IMG/VR virus record: IMGVR_UViG_3300023281_000651
Location: 1 to 22,563 of that record
Length of the DNA stretch: 22,563 nucleotides
Direction: 5' to 3' (one strand)
Source: a virus
The position numbers and the translations under genes were made by a program. This document shows, one piece after another, positions 1-6,572 of this stretch. The notes beneath the pieces were generated by a model. That model was not told the origin of the DNA. It was given only the letters and a program-made list of their open reading frames with translations, and did no database searches. The number at the start of each line of letters is the position of its first letter. Position 1 is the stretch's first letter.

Positions 1-10
1 CGATACCTCA

Positions 11-283
11 TTAATAAATTGCAACAATATCTCTTGCAGTTGTATCTCTTGCATGGACTTTTTTAACTTGAATCCAATCAATGAAAGTTCCACTTGGTAT
101 GTTTTTCAAGGTGATTGTATTTCCACCTATCAAATCAAGTTTCAAATTTCCACCAGTTCCAACAAACAATTTTGCATTATTCAAATCTAAATCATCTCGA
201 TCAGATGGTGAAACAGAATCAGCAAATTGCCCTTTTTTTCTTAATACTTTTGCAAGTGTTTTTTGTCTTGTACTTAGTGCCAT
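11..283 (-). CDS. Small spike-base-like virion protein
   Basis: A 90-residue protein, last gene before the window edge, with ATG at 281-283 and TAA at 11-13. The second half has a beta-rich pattern: a glycine-rich strand (GTGGNLKLDLIGG), then NTITLKNIPSGTFID, then a closing strand ending DTTARDIVAIY. From memory this resembles the small phage 'spike base' family (RCAP_Rcc01079-like), whose members share a 'ltGG..vtl.nvpaG' core and a C-terminal 'T.A.divaly' strand. The N-terminal third is basic and helical. The gene starts 3 nt after the stop of the holin candidate. Its place after the lysis genes is unusual for a structural protein but fits a late decoration or fibre-base protein. Family call moderate, exact role uncertain. 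Confidence 0.55.
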   Translation of the reverse strand: MALSTRQKTLAKVLRKKGQFADSVSPSDRDDLDLNNAKLFVGTGGNLKLDLIGGNTITLKNIPSGTFIDWIQVKKVHARDTTARDIVAIY

Positions 284-286
284 GTT

Positions 287-520
287 TTACTTTTTACAAC
301 ATTCATTTTTAATTTCAAAGAAAGACAAACACAAAGGTGCAACAGCTACCAATGTGAATGCCACCACCATCCAAGATAATGGATTTGTTTGCAGATAAGT
401 AGAAATAACTCCAACAAGTACACCACTAATGGTTCTTTTTGCTGACCATTTCTTGTTCTTATCCTTGAATAAATCTGGGAGGATTTGAAACGCTTGTTTT
501 ATCAATGTACTTTTCAACAT
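287..520 (-). CDS. Putative holin (two-helix small membrane protein)
   Basis: A 77-residue protein. It has an amphipathic, lysine-rich N-terminus (residues 1-30). A hydrophobic segment follows at about 31-43 (TISGVLVGVISTYL), then a short NPLS turn, then a second segment at about 49-68 (WMVVAFTLVAVAPLCLSFF). The C-terminus is short, charged and ends CCKK. Small size, two predicted membrane spans and a position directly after the M15 endolysin fit a class II-like holin that would permeabilise the inner membrane and release the endolysin. No family is recognised with certainty, so the call rests on topology and context. The start is preceded by an A-rich leader with no Shine-Dalgarno. Confidence 0.55.
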   Translation of the reverse strand: MLKSTLIKQAFQILPDLFKDKNKKWSAKRTISGVLVGVISTYLQTNPLSWMVVAFTLVAVAPLCLSFFEIKNECCKK

Positions 521-533
521 CTTTTTTCTTTTT

Positions 534-893
534 TTAATATAACCACATCACTTCTTGTGGCAATTCAATGTCACAATCAGCATGAATGAAAGTTTTTGCA
601 ATTCCTATTCTTGTGAATCCAGCATCCAACAATGCATGAAGTATGATCATTCTTTGATGTGATGACATACATGCAATGTCAATTGCTGTTCCACGTAAAT
701 GTGCTGAGTTAGGTTTTCCACCAACTTCCATGTTGTGAAATCTGGATCTCCATGAAGATGTGATTGTAAATGGTGTGTCTGCAAATTCCCTTGCATCATC
801 CAACATCTTCAAAAGTTTTGGATTCATTTTATCAAAACAATTAACACCATCACAAGTGAATTCTTCTTTTATAAAGTGTTTCATTTTAGTCAT
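534..893 (-). CDS. Peptidase M15 endolysin (DD/LD-carboxypeptidase-like)
   Basis: A 119-residue zinc peptidase of the M15 (D-Ala-D-Ala carboxypeptidase, Peptidase_M15_3-like) group. The signature SxHxxGxAxD is seen as SAHLRGTAIDI at residues 63-73 (zinc ligands H65 and D72), followed by the HxD motif FIHAD at 102-106 (H104, D106). The upstream SSWRS (46-50) is the usual substrate-pocket segment ('T.s.yRs'). Length matches single-domain phage M15 endolysins. It would cleave peptide bonds in peptidoglycan at lysis. There is no signal peptide, so release through a holin is expected, and small membrane proteins lie on both sides. Its ATG (893) lies inside the end of the 51-residue membrane protein gene (8-nt overlap), suggesting coupled translation. 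An alternative start is the Met at residue 4. Confidence 0.88.
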   Translation of the reverse strand: MTKMKHFIKEEFTCDGVNCFDKMNPKLLKMLDDAREFADTPFTITSSWRSRFHNMEVGGKPNSAHLRGTAIDIACMSSHQRMIILHALLDAGFTRIGIAKTFIHADCDIELPQEVMWLY

Positions 894-1041
894 TCTTAGA
901 CATTATCTTTTTAATGTTATAAACTAATACAGAACACAAGACAAGTATCGTCAGAACGCTTTCAACATCCATCAATGGAACTGATATTGCACAAACATTG
1001 ACTGTGTTAAAACTTGCTAATTCATTTAAGGTGCTTTTCAT
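886..1041 (-). CDS. 51-residue single-pass membrane protein, lysis cassette
   Basis: A short ORF, ATG at 1039-1041 and TAA at 886-888. The N-terminal half is polar (begins MKSTLNELASFNTVN). A moderately hydrophobic stretch with AISVPLMDVES follows, then one clear transmembrane segment (VLTILVLCSVLVYNI) and a basic tail (KKIMSKND). Its stop overlaps the M15 peptidase start by 8 nt, and the ATG follows an A-rich leader (ctgaaaaaaagaa). Phages of Bacteroidetes often carry a similar ~50-residue protein beside the endolysin. A holin, antiholin or spanin-like role is plausible but unproven. Real-gene confidence is good because start, leader, overlap and a coherent membrane topology agree. Confidence 0.6.
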   Translation of the reverse strand: MKSTLNELASFNTVNVCAISVPLMDVESVLTILVLCSVLVYNIKKIMSKND

Positions 1042-1118
1042 TTCTTTTTTTCAGATAAATTTCCAACAACTTCTTGTTGATTTGCTTCTTTTCTTGATTG
1101 CTTTTGCAACCCTTTAAT

Positions 1119-1685
1119 CTACCAGCCACAACAATTCCAGTTTGCCAGTCTATTATTGCCTCTACTTGATCCAGATATTGTCAATCCACCTTCTGAATAG
1201 GTCTGTGTTTCTGGATTCATGTCTGCACCACTATTTGAATTGTATTCTGGAAACAAAGATCCATTGTTTTGAAGATATGAAATCAATCTTTCTGTGTAAA
1301 ATTGTGCATTGCTTCTTTCAATGTCAACCATTCGCATCACTTCAGCTTGTGAAAGTGCTGTAATATTGTCCACATTCCTTGATCCAATAGTTCCATTCAA
1401 AATCTTTCCTTGAAGATATGGATAAAAGTGGACCAAAGTCCATTTCAATGTTGCCATTCTTACATAATCATTCAATAAAAGATCATAATTTCCAGCAACT
1501 GTTCCAGCTGTTATTTGTGTCTTCAAGGCGTTGAATAAATCTGTTCCAAGAATTGGTTGGATCTGTGAATCTTGTGCTTGAATAATTGATGGAAGCAAAT
1601 CTTTTGCATCAACTGAAGCATCAAGATGTGAATAAGCTTTGATATAAGATTCATCAATATAAATGACTTGTGCTTGTAATCCCAT
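1119..1685 (-). CDS. Head-tail connector/adaptor (DUF6712-like)
   Basis: A 188-residue, mainly helical protein. The N-terminus has the pattern 'YIDESYIKAYSHLDASVDAK' followed by LLPSIIQAQDSQIQPILG and TDLFNALKTQI. It is the helical 'D...L.P.I..AQ...I.piLGt.Ly..l' signature I associate with DUF6712-type head-tail connector proteins of Bacteroidetes phages, functionally like gp6/gp15 adaptors. The C-terminal 50 residues (after about 140) are low-complexity, rich in Asn, Ser and Gly, and end NCCGW. The gene starts 3 nt after the portal stop, which fits a connector docking on the portal ring to begin the neck. Family call is from memory of the motif. Confidence 0.62.
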   Translation of the reverse strand: MGLQAQVIYIDESYIKAYSHLDASVDAKDLLPSIIQAQDSQIQPILGTDLFNALKTQITAGTVAGNYDLLLNDYVRMATLKWTLVHFYPYLQGKILNGTIGSRNVDNITALSQAEVMRMVDIERSNAQFYTERLISYLQNNGSLFPEYNSNSGADMNPETQTYSEGGLTISGSSRGNNRLANWNCCGW

Positions 1686-1688
1686 AAT

Positions 1689-3680
1689 TTAAGATTTCAT
1701 GAATGGTGGATTAATTTTTCCGTGATTTGGTGTGTCATAAGGTGCAATTGATTCTGATCCTTTTTGAACAATGAATGGATTATTCCCAACCCTTGATTCA
1801 TTTGTCATTCCTTTGTTTGGTAAAAATCGACCTCTGGAATCTGTCTTTCTGAAATATATTCTTCTCAACCAGCCATGTCTGCAATAGCAACCTCCAGAAT
1901 GTTCAAATAAATCATAAGAAGATTGTCCTTTTTCAGCAAATGATCCATTCACACTTGCTTCAGACATTGCAACAATATCTTCTTGCCTCCATTCCAAACC
2001 AGATTTTGACCAGTTCATCATTTTGTCACAGAATTCCCTTGACTTATTTCCGTCTTTGTTTGGTGTATTGCTTGTCTTCTGATATGAATATCTGACTTTG
2101 TATAGTCCAACATCACCAAAATCTGATTTCTTATCTGCATCAGCCATTGATTTTGTCGGCATCTTGTTTGACTTTGCAAAGGTCTTCAAGTCTTTTTTTG
2201 ATTCAATTTTATCTTCAACCAGTAATTCCCAAACATCATCATCATTCTTTTCAGCACAAAGTTCCAATTTAGACAAAAGTAAACTTCCATGTTCATCACT
2301 TAAAAATGGTCTTTTATCTTTTTTTTTTGCTGACAATTGCTGAAATATTGCAATTGGTTCTTCACTAAAGAAACCTTGTGCAATATCCATTGGAAATTTC
2401 AAGAACTGATTCATGAACACAATCGCTTGTTCTTGTGTCAATGTTCCTTCTTTTACTTTTGCAATCAAGTCAAGTGTTGGTTCAATATGGTCACCAGTCA
2501 TTGTTGGAATCACATCAGTCACAACTTCATCACGAACAACTTCTTCTTCTGTATTGGTAAATTCAGTCTTGAATAAATCAAATGGTTCAAAGAATAATTG
2601 AAGATTCATTCCATCTTCAGCCATCACAATATTCAATGCGTCTGTGATTATATCTCTGAAAGGATCAACAACTGTCTGTTCAAATAAGGCTGAAGCCACT
2701 TGAAGCTCTTCAGCATTGTTTCCAAGTCCACCACCATCAGCATTCACACCAAACAATCTTGGTGAAACAACTCTGTTTCCAACCATTATCTTGTTTGTGA
2801 TTTCTTTACTTAGAAATTCATATTGCTTGTCTGCATCACTTAATGGAATAGCTGTGATTTCTGGTGTTGTATCTCTGCCATCAGAAAATGTGCAAAGAAA
2901 CTTTCCAGCATTTGCAGAACCACCAAGTTCAGCTTCAATTGTTCTTTTTATTTCTTCACGTTTTTCCCTTGCTGGAATACCATTTGCAAAGTTTACAATG
3001 AAACTTGGTGCAAGACCATTTTCGATCTGTGACAAATGGAATTGTGCAACATTCACATCAAGTTCAATGTAATTCCATGCACCAATCCAATCTGGTTTTG
3101 GATAATAATATGATCCAACTGAATTCATTTTCACACAAAGAACTTGATTTGGATAAGTTGCTTTTGCTGATGGATCAAATGATTTTAATTCTGTGTATTT
3201 TGCACGTTTTCCGTCTTGCCAGTTATGGCTGTGATAGTACCAATCAACATCACCATCTTCATCTGTGTGTCCACTTCTCATTGTTTCATAAGGAAGAACT
3301 TGCATGTCCACAATTGATTCCCGATCTAATGAATAAGACATTGAAATGTAGAAACCACCATGCAATTTCAAATCTGTACACATCAATTGAATGTCATTCT
3401 TTCCAATCTTTGTGTTGATCAATGAATTGAATCTTGCCCAATCTTCTGGATGTTCTTCTTTGTTATGTGCATCAATTCCACCACCATAAATCCATGATGA
3501 AATTGAATTCACCAATGCGTTTTGTGTTGCAGAATTTTGATACAATCCAATTGTGTGTTGTGGAAACAAATTATCTGCTCCATACCAAATGAAATCAGAT
3601 CCTTTTTTCACTATTTCTTGACTGTCTGTTAGTGAATAGGATTGTCCCATTGCAGACAGATTGAATGCTTGTTTATCCAT
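1689..3680 (-). CDS. Portal protein with C-terminal Cys/His (MuF-like) domain
   Basis: A 663-residue protein. Residues 1-430 look like a portal core. WYGADNLFPQHTIGLYQNSA and the following NALVNSISSWIYGGGI are typical of Bacteroidetes-phage portals ('yg..N.fP..l..ly..sp.h.a.i..k..yi.G.G'). Later come a mixed stem region (about 180-330, including GNRVVSPRLFG) and a wing/crown region. A charged linker (about 440-520) leads to a compact C-terminal domain at about 525-620 with VRYSYQ, REFCDKMM, YDLFEHSGGCYCRHGW and LRRIYF. Its conserved Cys, His and Trp resemble the C-terminal part of MuF-like head-morphogenesis proteins. The protein would form the dodecameric DNA channel. Its start overlaps the end of the 156-residue gene by 8 nt. 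It is encoded after the major capsid gene, not next to the terminase. Confidence 0.82.
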   Translation of the reverse strand: MDKQAFNLSAMGQSYSLTDSQEIVKKGSDFIWYGADNLFPQHTIGLYQNSATQNALVNSISSWIYGGGIDAHNKEEHPEDWARFNSLINTKIGKNDIQLMCTDLKLHGGFYISMSYSLDRESIVDMQVLPYETMRSGHTDEDGDVDWYYHSHNWQDGKRAKYTELKSFDPSAKATYPNQVLCVKMNSVGSYYYPKPDWIGAWNYIELDVNVAQFHLSQIENGLAPSFIVNFANGIPAREKREEIKRTIEAELGGSANAGKFLCTFSDGRDTTPEITAIPLSDADKQYEFLSKEITNKIMVGNRVVSPRLFGVNADGGGLGNNAEELQVASALFEQTVVDPFRDIITDALNIVMAEDGMNLQLFFEPFDLFKTEFTNTEEEVVRDEVVTDVIPTMTGDHIEPTLDLIAKVKEGTLTQEQAIVFMNQFLKFPMDIAQGFFSEEPIAIFQQLSAKKKDKRPFLSDEHGSLLLSKLELCAEKNDDDVWELLVEDKIESKKDLKTFAKSNKMPTKSMADADKKSDFGDVGLYKVRYSYQKTSNTPNKDGNKSREFCDKMMNWSKSGLEWRQEDIVAMSEASVNGSFAEKGQSSYDLFEHSGGCYCRHGWLRRIYFRKTDSRGRFLPNKGMTNESRVGNNPFIVQKGSESIAPYDTPNHGKINPPFMKS

Positions 3681-4143
3681 TGTAAGAAATTGTTGTTGGT
3701 ATTATTAATTCATCAACTCCAGATGGAGCATTCTGGAAATAGTCATTTGTCCAATTGTCATTGTGAACAAGTGCAATTCCATTTGTTACAAGTCCAGCAA
3801 TTACAGAATCATCTTTGTTTGTTGCAAGTGCATTCCCAAAATATATTTCATAATCAAATAAACCAGTTGTATTGATGTTGATGTGAAATTCTTCAACATG
3901 ATCATCTAAATAAAAAGAAAATTGTCTGCTTCTTGGAAAGTTGTTTTCCATGCTTTTCAACAAAGACCAATATTCTTTTTGCGTTGTTTGTTCAATTAAT
4001 CTAATATAGTAAGAATTAGGTGTGTAATCTGAATTAAAGTTTGGTGTGAATTGATCATCTCCAATTGTATTGGAATAAACCGATGAATAAACATCTAAAG
4101 AAACAATATTTTCAAAACCATTACTACTTTTCAGATGCAACAT
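3673..4143 (-). CDS. Phage structural accessory protein, beta-rich, unknown role
   Basis: A 156-residue protein without a confident family. It is beta-rich and polar, with many Asn, Asp, Tyr and Ser. The middle reads as strand-turn-strand (NNFPRSRQFSFYLDD, then EEFHININTTGLFDYEIYFG) and the end has TNGIALVHND. This layout recalls small proteins next to portal or fibre genes in marine Bacteroidetes phages, with 'f......I.l..G.Y.Y.iY' and '..l..G..lV' motifs. A virion or tail-fibre accessory role is an inference from that resemblance and from position. The start overlaps the 55-residue gene by 20 nt, and its stop lies inside the portal gene. Confidence 0.5.
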   Translation of the reverse strand: MLHLKSSNGFENIVSLDVYSSVYSNTIGDDQFTPNFNSDYTPNSYYIRLIEQTTQKEYWSLLKSMENNFPRSRQFSFYLDDHVEEFHININTTGLFDYEIYFGNALATNKDDSVIAGLVTNGIALVHNDNWTNDYFQNAPSGVDELIIPTTISYNG

Positions 4144-4291
4144 TCTTCTTCTTCTTTTTAATTGGTTCTAAATAATTGGGATGATTTAATTTTAAATATT
4201 CCATCACCCGATCTTCAACAACTTCTGAAAGATATATTCTGACTGATCCTTTTATAATGACTTTGTTCAGCCATTCTTTTTTTATTTTCAT
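4124..4291 (-). CDS. 55-residue basic protein of unknown function
   Basis: A short ORF (ATG 4289-4291, TAG 4124-4126) filling what would otherwise be a gap. It begins MKIKKEWLNKVIIKGSVRIY, continues with an amphipathic helix ending MEYLKLNHPNYLE, and closes with a run of five lysines and NVASEK. It has no cysteines or membrane segment. It overlaps the next start (4143) by 20 nt, which suggests coupling. It lies just after the terminator at 4303-4341, so it would be the first gene of the portal-connector segment. Similar small proteins sit between capsid and portal genes in related phages, as far as I recall. The function is unknown. Confidence 0.55.
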   Translation of the reverse strand: MKIKKEWLNKVIIKGSVRIYLSEVVEDRVMEYLKLNHPNYLEPIKKKKKNVASEK

Positions 4292-4302
4292 AGTCTAAAG
4301 AT

Positions 4303-4341
4303 ATAAAAAAAAAGGTGATGGAATTAACCACCACCCTTTTT
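4303..4341 (-). terminator. Rho-independent terminator after the tail tube gene
   Basis: Read on the minus strand: an A-run and G, then GGTGGTGG, a 6-nt loop (ttaatt), CCATCACC and a run of nine T. The stem is 8 bp with one G-U pair. It lies 22 nt past the stop of the 196-residue gene. The opposite strand also has an A-run/T-run arrangement, so it could work in both directions. Confidence 0.75.
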
Positions 4342-4362
4342 ACTGATTAACCAAAACCAAAA

Positions 4363-4953
4363 CTATACTTGTGGAGTGTCGTATTGTGTAGCATCTTGAA
4401 CTAATGTTCCACTTGTCCAAGCTTTCATTGGACTTGTGGTTGAAGAACAATTGTATGCTGGAACTGGTTCTGCACCAGTCATTTGCAATACATATCCAAC
4501 ATAGTCACCATAAGCAACATCACCTCCGTGTGCATAAGTTCCACCAGATAATTCAACACCATTTTCAACACCTAATAAATAATAAACTCCATTGTTATCC
4601 AGAACAATTATTTGCCATAATCCTTCAACAACTTTCTGCATTCTTGCCCAAGATTCTTCTGAATCATGTGACATGTGCAAATCCAAGTCTGTTTGATATG
4701 CAACCGCTCCACCTTTACCAGTCAAAATTGTCTGATTGAATGAAGATAATTGTCTGTCTAAATCAAACTCATAGAAATTTAAAGATCCACCTGCTTTTGT
4801 TGTTATATCACTCACAATACCAGTTGATGGATCTGATGTCACATCAATGATTGATTCTGCATCATAATAGTTTGCAAGAAATACTTTCTTTATACCTCCA
4901 ACTTGTCCTTGACAGAAATAACCCCTTCCAGAACTTATTGTACATCCAGCCAT
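4363..4953 (-). CDS. Putative major tail tube protein
   Basis: A 196-residue, glycine- and Asp-rich beta protein. It begins MAGCTISSGRGYFC, followed by VGGIKKVFLANY. Further motifs are GSLNFYEFDLDRQLSSFNQT, a central DLDLHMSHDSEESWARMQKV and GLWQIIVLDNNGVYYLLGVENGVE. It ends with a strand before the acidic, polar C-terminus. The pattern (short Cys/Gly-rich start, 'k.v.i..y.d', 'f.k.tss.......', 'g.....v.l.f.k....kr......l......viv.D.nGkyyylG') matches a small beta protein common after the capsid gene in Bacteroidetes phages and interpreted as the tail tube. The gene is bracketed by two hairpin terminators, consistent with a protein made in large amounts. The alternative is a head decoration protein. 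Confidence 0.6.
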   Translation of the reverse strand: MAGCTISSGRGYFCQGQVGGIKKVFLANYYDAESIIDVTSDPSTGIVSDITTKAGGSLNFYEFDLDRQLSSFNQTILTGKGGAVAYQTDLDLHMSHDSEESWARMQKVVEGLWQIIVLDNNGVYYLLGVENGVELSGGTYAHGGDVAYGDYVGYVLQMTGAEPVPAYNCSSTTSPMKAWTSGTLVQDATQYDTPQV

Positions 4954-4968
4954 TTTTTTTCTTTTATA
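4954..4968 (-). promoter_or_regulatory. A-rich leader without Shine-Dalgarno (tail tube gene)
   Basis: Minus-strand sequence just before the ATG at 4953 is nearly all A with scattered T and G (tataaaagaaaaaaa). The same type of leader precedes the starts at 520, 1041, 5941, 6539 and 7349. Purine-rich but GG-free leaders are the usual translation signal in Bacteroidetes. Confidence 0.55.
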
Positions 4969-4969
4969 T

Positions 4970-5014
4970 ATTAATAAAACAAAGAAAGGGAAAGACTAAG
5001 TCAATAGCCTTTCC
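4970..5014 (-). terminator. Hairpin terminator/attenuator after the major capsid gene
   Basis: On the minus strand GGAAAGGCTA, a 6-nt loop (TTGACT) and TAGTCTTTCC form a 10-bp stem with one G-U pair (positions 4989-5014). A pyrimidine-rich, T-rich tail (ctttctttgttttatt) follows. The hairpin starts 13 nt after the capsid stop. The T-tract is interrupted, so it may be a partial terminator or an mRNA-stabilising 3' hairpin rather than a complete stop. Confidence 0.62.
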
Positions 5015-5026
5015 ATTTTCAATTGT

Positions 5027-5941
5027 TTATACGAACCAAACTGTGTCTGCAACTACTCCAATTGCAGTACCTACTCCAAACCTCATTGTGATTCTGTAAT
5101 TGTCAGAACCATCAAGTGGTGTCATATCAATTGCTTGTGCCATTGAATCTGAATCAGCTGTTCCAATACCAACAAACACATTGTTCTTATTTGCAACAAA
5201 TCCTTCACCAGAAGCAATTCCATTACAAGAAACAAGTTTGTATCCTAAGAATTTAGTTTGTGGCGCTCCAGCAACTGCTTGGTTGTAACCATCACCAGTC
5301 TGTCCAACTGCTAAGTTGTATGCTGAAATAGTTACTGGATTCACATATAAGTTTGTATTCTCAAAGTCACCAACAATTCCAGCTGGCATTGCTGTGATCA
5401 TTTCTTGAAGACCTGCAAGAACTGTTGCAGATGCATCAATTGGATTTACAAGTGCAGTTGCTCCAGCTGTATTTCCAGATGCTAATTTAAGACCATCAAA
5501 TGCAGCATATCCAGATGCAGTTGCACCACCCATCCAAATATTGTTTTCAATATCTGCTTGTACGAATTTAGCAACATATAAAAGTATTGCGTCAGCATAA
5601 TCATCTGGCACACCAGAATTGATTGAATATGCATCACCTTGCCACCATGTACGGAATTCACGCTTACAAAGTTGTAAGTTGACCATTTGATCTGTGATGT
5701 CCAAAGAAGCTTCTTCAAGTGTAGTTGTTGCAGTAACATCAAAGTCACATGCTCCAGCTTTTATCAATGCAGCTGCACCAGCTCCAAATGACATTCTTGG
5801 AATGATTGCTTTGTATCTTATTCCATCTAACAATGTAACATTACCACCATGTAAGGTTGGTGCAGATATTACAGCAGCATGAATATATGGTAATGCTAAA
5901 TCACCAGCATAAGTTGATGTAGGATTTAATGGATTTGCCAT
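5027..5941 (-). CDS. Major capsid protein (HK97-fold)
   Basis: A 304-residue protein. The N-terminus reads MANPLNPTSTYAGDLALPYI, then HAAVISAPTLHGGNVTLLDGIRYK. Near residues 65-100 it has CDFDVTATTTLEEASLDITD and QMVNLQLCKREFRTWWQ. It matches the Bacteroidetes-phage capsid pattern 'YaGe...yi..al....tl....i......K........i....g...CdF......tl.e..l........lClk.f..sW', seen here nearly intact. Length fits an HK97-fold subunit without a long N-terminal delta domain. That is consistent with a separate scaffold-like gene immediately upstream, 1 nt from its start. A protease lies one gene further. The T=7-like lattice role is assumed from the family. It is followed by a hairpin at 4989-5014. Confidence 0.85.
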   Translation of the reverse strand: MANPLNPTSTYAGDLALPYIHAAVISAPTLHGGNVTLLDGIRYKAIIPRMSFGAGAAALIKAGACDFDVTATTTLEEASLDITDQMVNLQLCKREFRTWWQGDAYSINSGVPDDYADAILLYVAKFVQADIENNIWMGGATASGYAAFDGLKLASGNTAGATALVNPIDASATVLAGLQEMITAMPAGIVGDFENTNLYVNPVTISAYNLAVGQTGDGYNQAVAGAPQTKFLGYKLVSCNGIASGEGFVANKNNVFVGIGTADSDSMAQAIDMTPLDGSDNYRITMRFGVGTAIGVVADTVWFV

Positions 5942-5942
5942 C

Positions 5943-6539
5943 TTATTTGTTTTTTGTTTTGTTAAAAATTTGTAAAATTCTATCTTCAGAAGTTAAAGCA
6001 ATTTTCACTTCTTCACGTTTGTGTGATTTTGGAGTGTGCTTAAATGATTTTTGTGCAGACAACTTCTTTACTTTTTCAAGTTCTGTGTTGTGTGCTTCTG
6101 TCATTTCAGCAAGTTTTTCAGCAATCTTCAATTCAACTGCTTCTGTGATCAACTTGCCTAATTCAAAACCATCTTCTTTTGTCATGTAAGTTGACAAATC
6201 AAGTTCTTCTTTTTCAGTTGTTTTTTCAACAACTTCTTCAGCTGACATTTCTTCTTCAACAGTTTCTTCAGAATCAGATTCTGTCTTTATGTCTGTCACT
6301 TCACCATCGACAACTTCCAAAACACCACCATCTTGCAATTCATAAGTTCCAGATGGCAATGCCATTTTCTCATCATCTTCGCCCAATACAAAGACAAGTG
6401 AACCCTTTTCAAATGAATCAGAATCAGTTGCAATTTTAGTTCCGTCAACAAGAAATGCTTCAGCCATCATTTTGACTTCTTCAGAAAGTTCTTCTTTATT
6501 ACCAAGAAGTTCTTTCATTTTGTTGTAAAGGTTTTCCAT
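5943..6539 (-). CDS. Putative capsid scaffolding protein
   Basis: A 198-residue, highly charged protein placed between protease and major capsid genes. The first third has an ordered beta segment (AEAFLVDGTKIATDSDSFEK and VDGEVTDIKTESDSEETVEE). A very acidic, low-complexity region (about 85-115, rich in Glu and Val) follows, then a predicted coiled coil (about 130-165, with ELKIAEKLAEM and NTELEKVKKL) and a basic C-terminus ending NKTKNK. Acidic middle, coiled coil and basic tail are usual features of scaffolds that bind the capsid shell through the C-terminus and are removed by the prohead protease. The leader is A-rich (aaaataaaaacaaaaa before ATG). Function is inferred from composition and neighbours. 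Confidence 0.68.
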   Translation of the reverse strand: MENLYNKMKELLGNKEELSEEVKMMAEAFLVDGTKIATDSDSFEKGSLVFVLGEDDEKMALPSGTYELQDGGVLEVVDGEVTDIKTESDSEETVEEEMSAEEVVEKTTEKEELDLSTYMTKEDGFELGKLITEAVELKIAEKLAEMTEAHNTELEKVKKLSAQKSFKHTPKSHKREEVKIALTSEDRILQIFNKTKNK

Positions 6540-6572
6540 TTTTTGTTTTTATTTTCCAGTAGTTAAAAGATT

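Noticed and set aside
81-398. Plus-strand open frame of 105 codons
   Set aside because: It lies opposite the spike-base and holin genes. The product is low-quality in composition, has no coherent domain, and all other genes are on the minus strand. It is a shadow frame caused by few TAA/TAG triplets on this strand.
1022-1129. Possible GTG-initiated 35-residue basic ORF between connector and 51-residue gene
   Set aside because: No ATG, no leader visible, Lys-rich low-complexity product, and it overlaps both neighbours. The 77-base spacer is better regarded as untranslated, though it cannot be fully excluded.
2716-3072. Plus-strand open frame of 118 codons inside the portal gene
   Set aside because: It is rich in Ser, Pro and Phe, lies opposite intact portal sequence and shows no recognisable motif.
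3005-3418. Plus-strand open frame of 137 codons inside the portal gene
   Set aside because: It is rich in His, Leu, Gln and Cys as expected from reversed coding sequence, has no leader, and is fully covered by the portal reading frame.
4283-4302. Bacteroidetes-type promoter (TAnnTTTG-like, tatcttta) after the 4303-4341 terminator
   Set aside because: The last base of the motif does not match, no TTG is found at the proper distance, and it would lie almost on top of the ATG at 4291.
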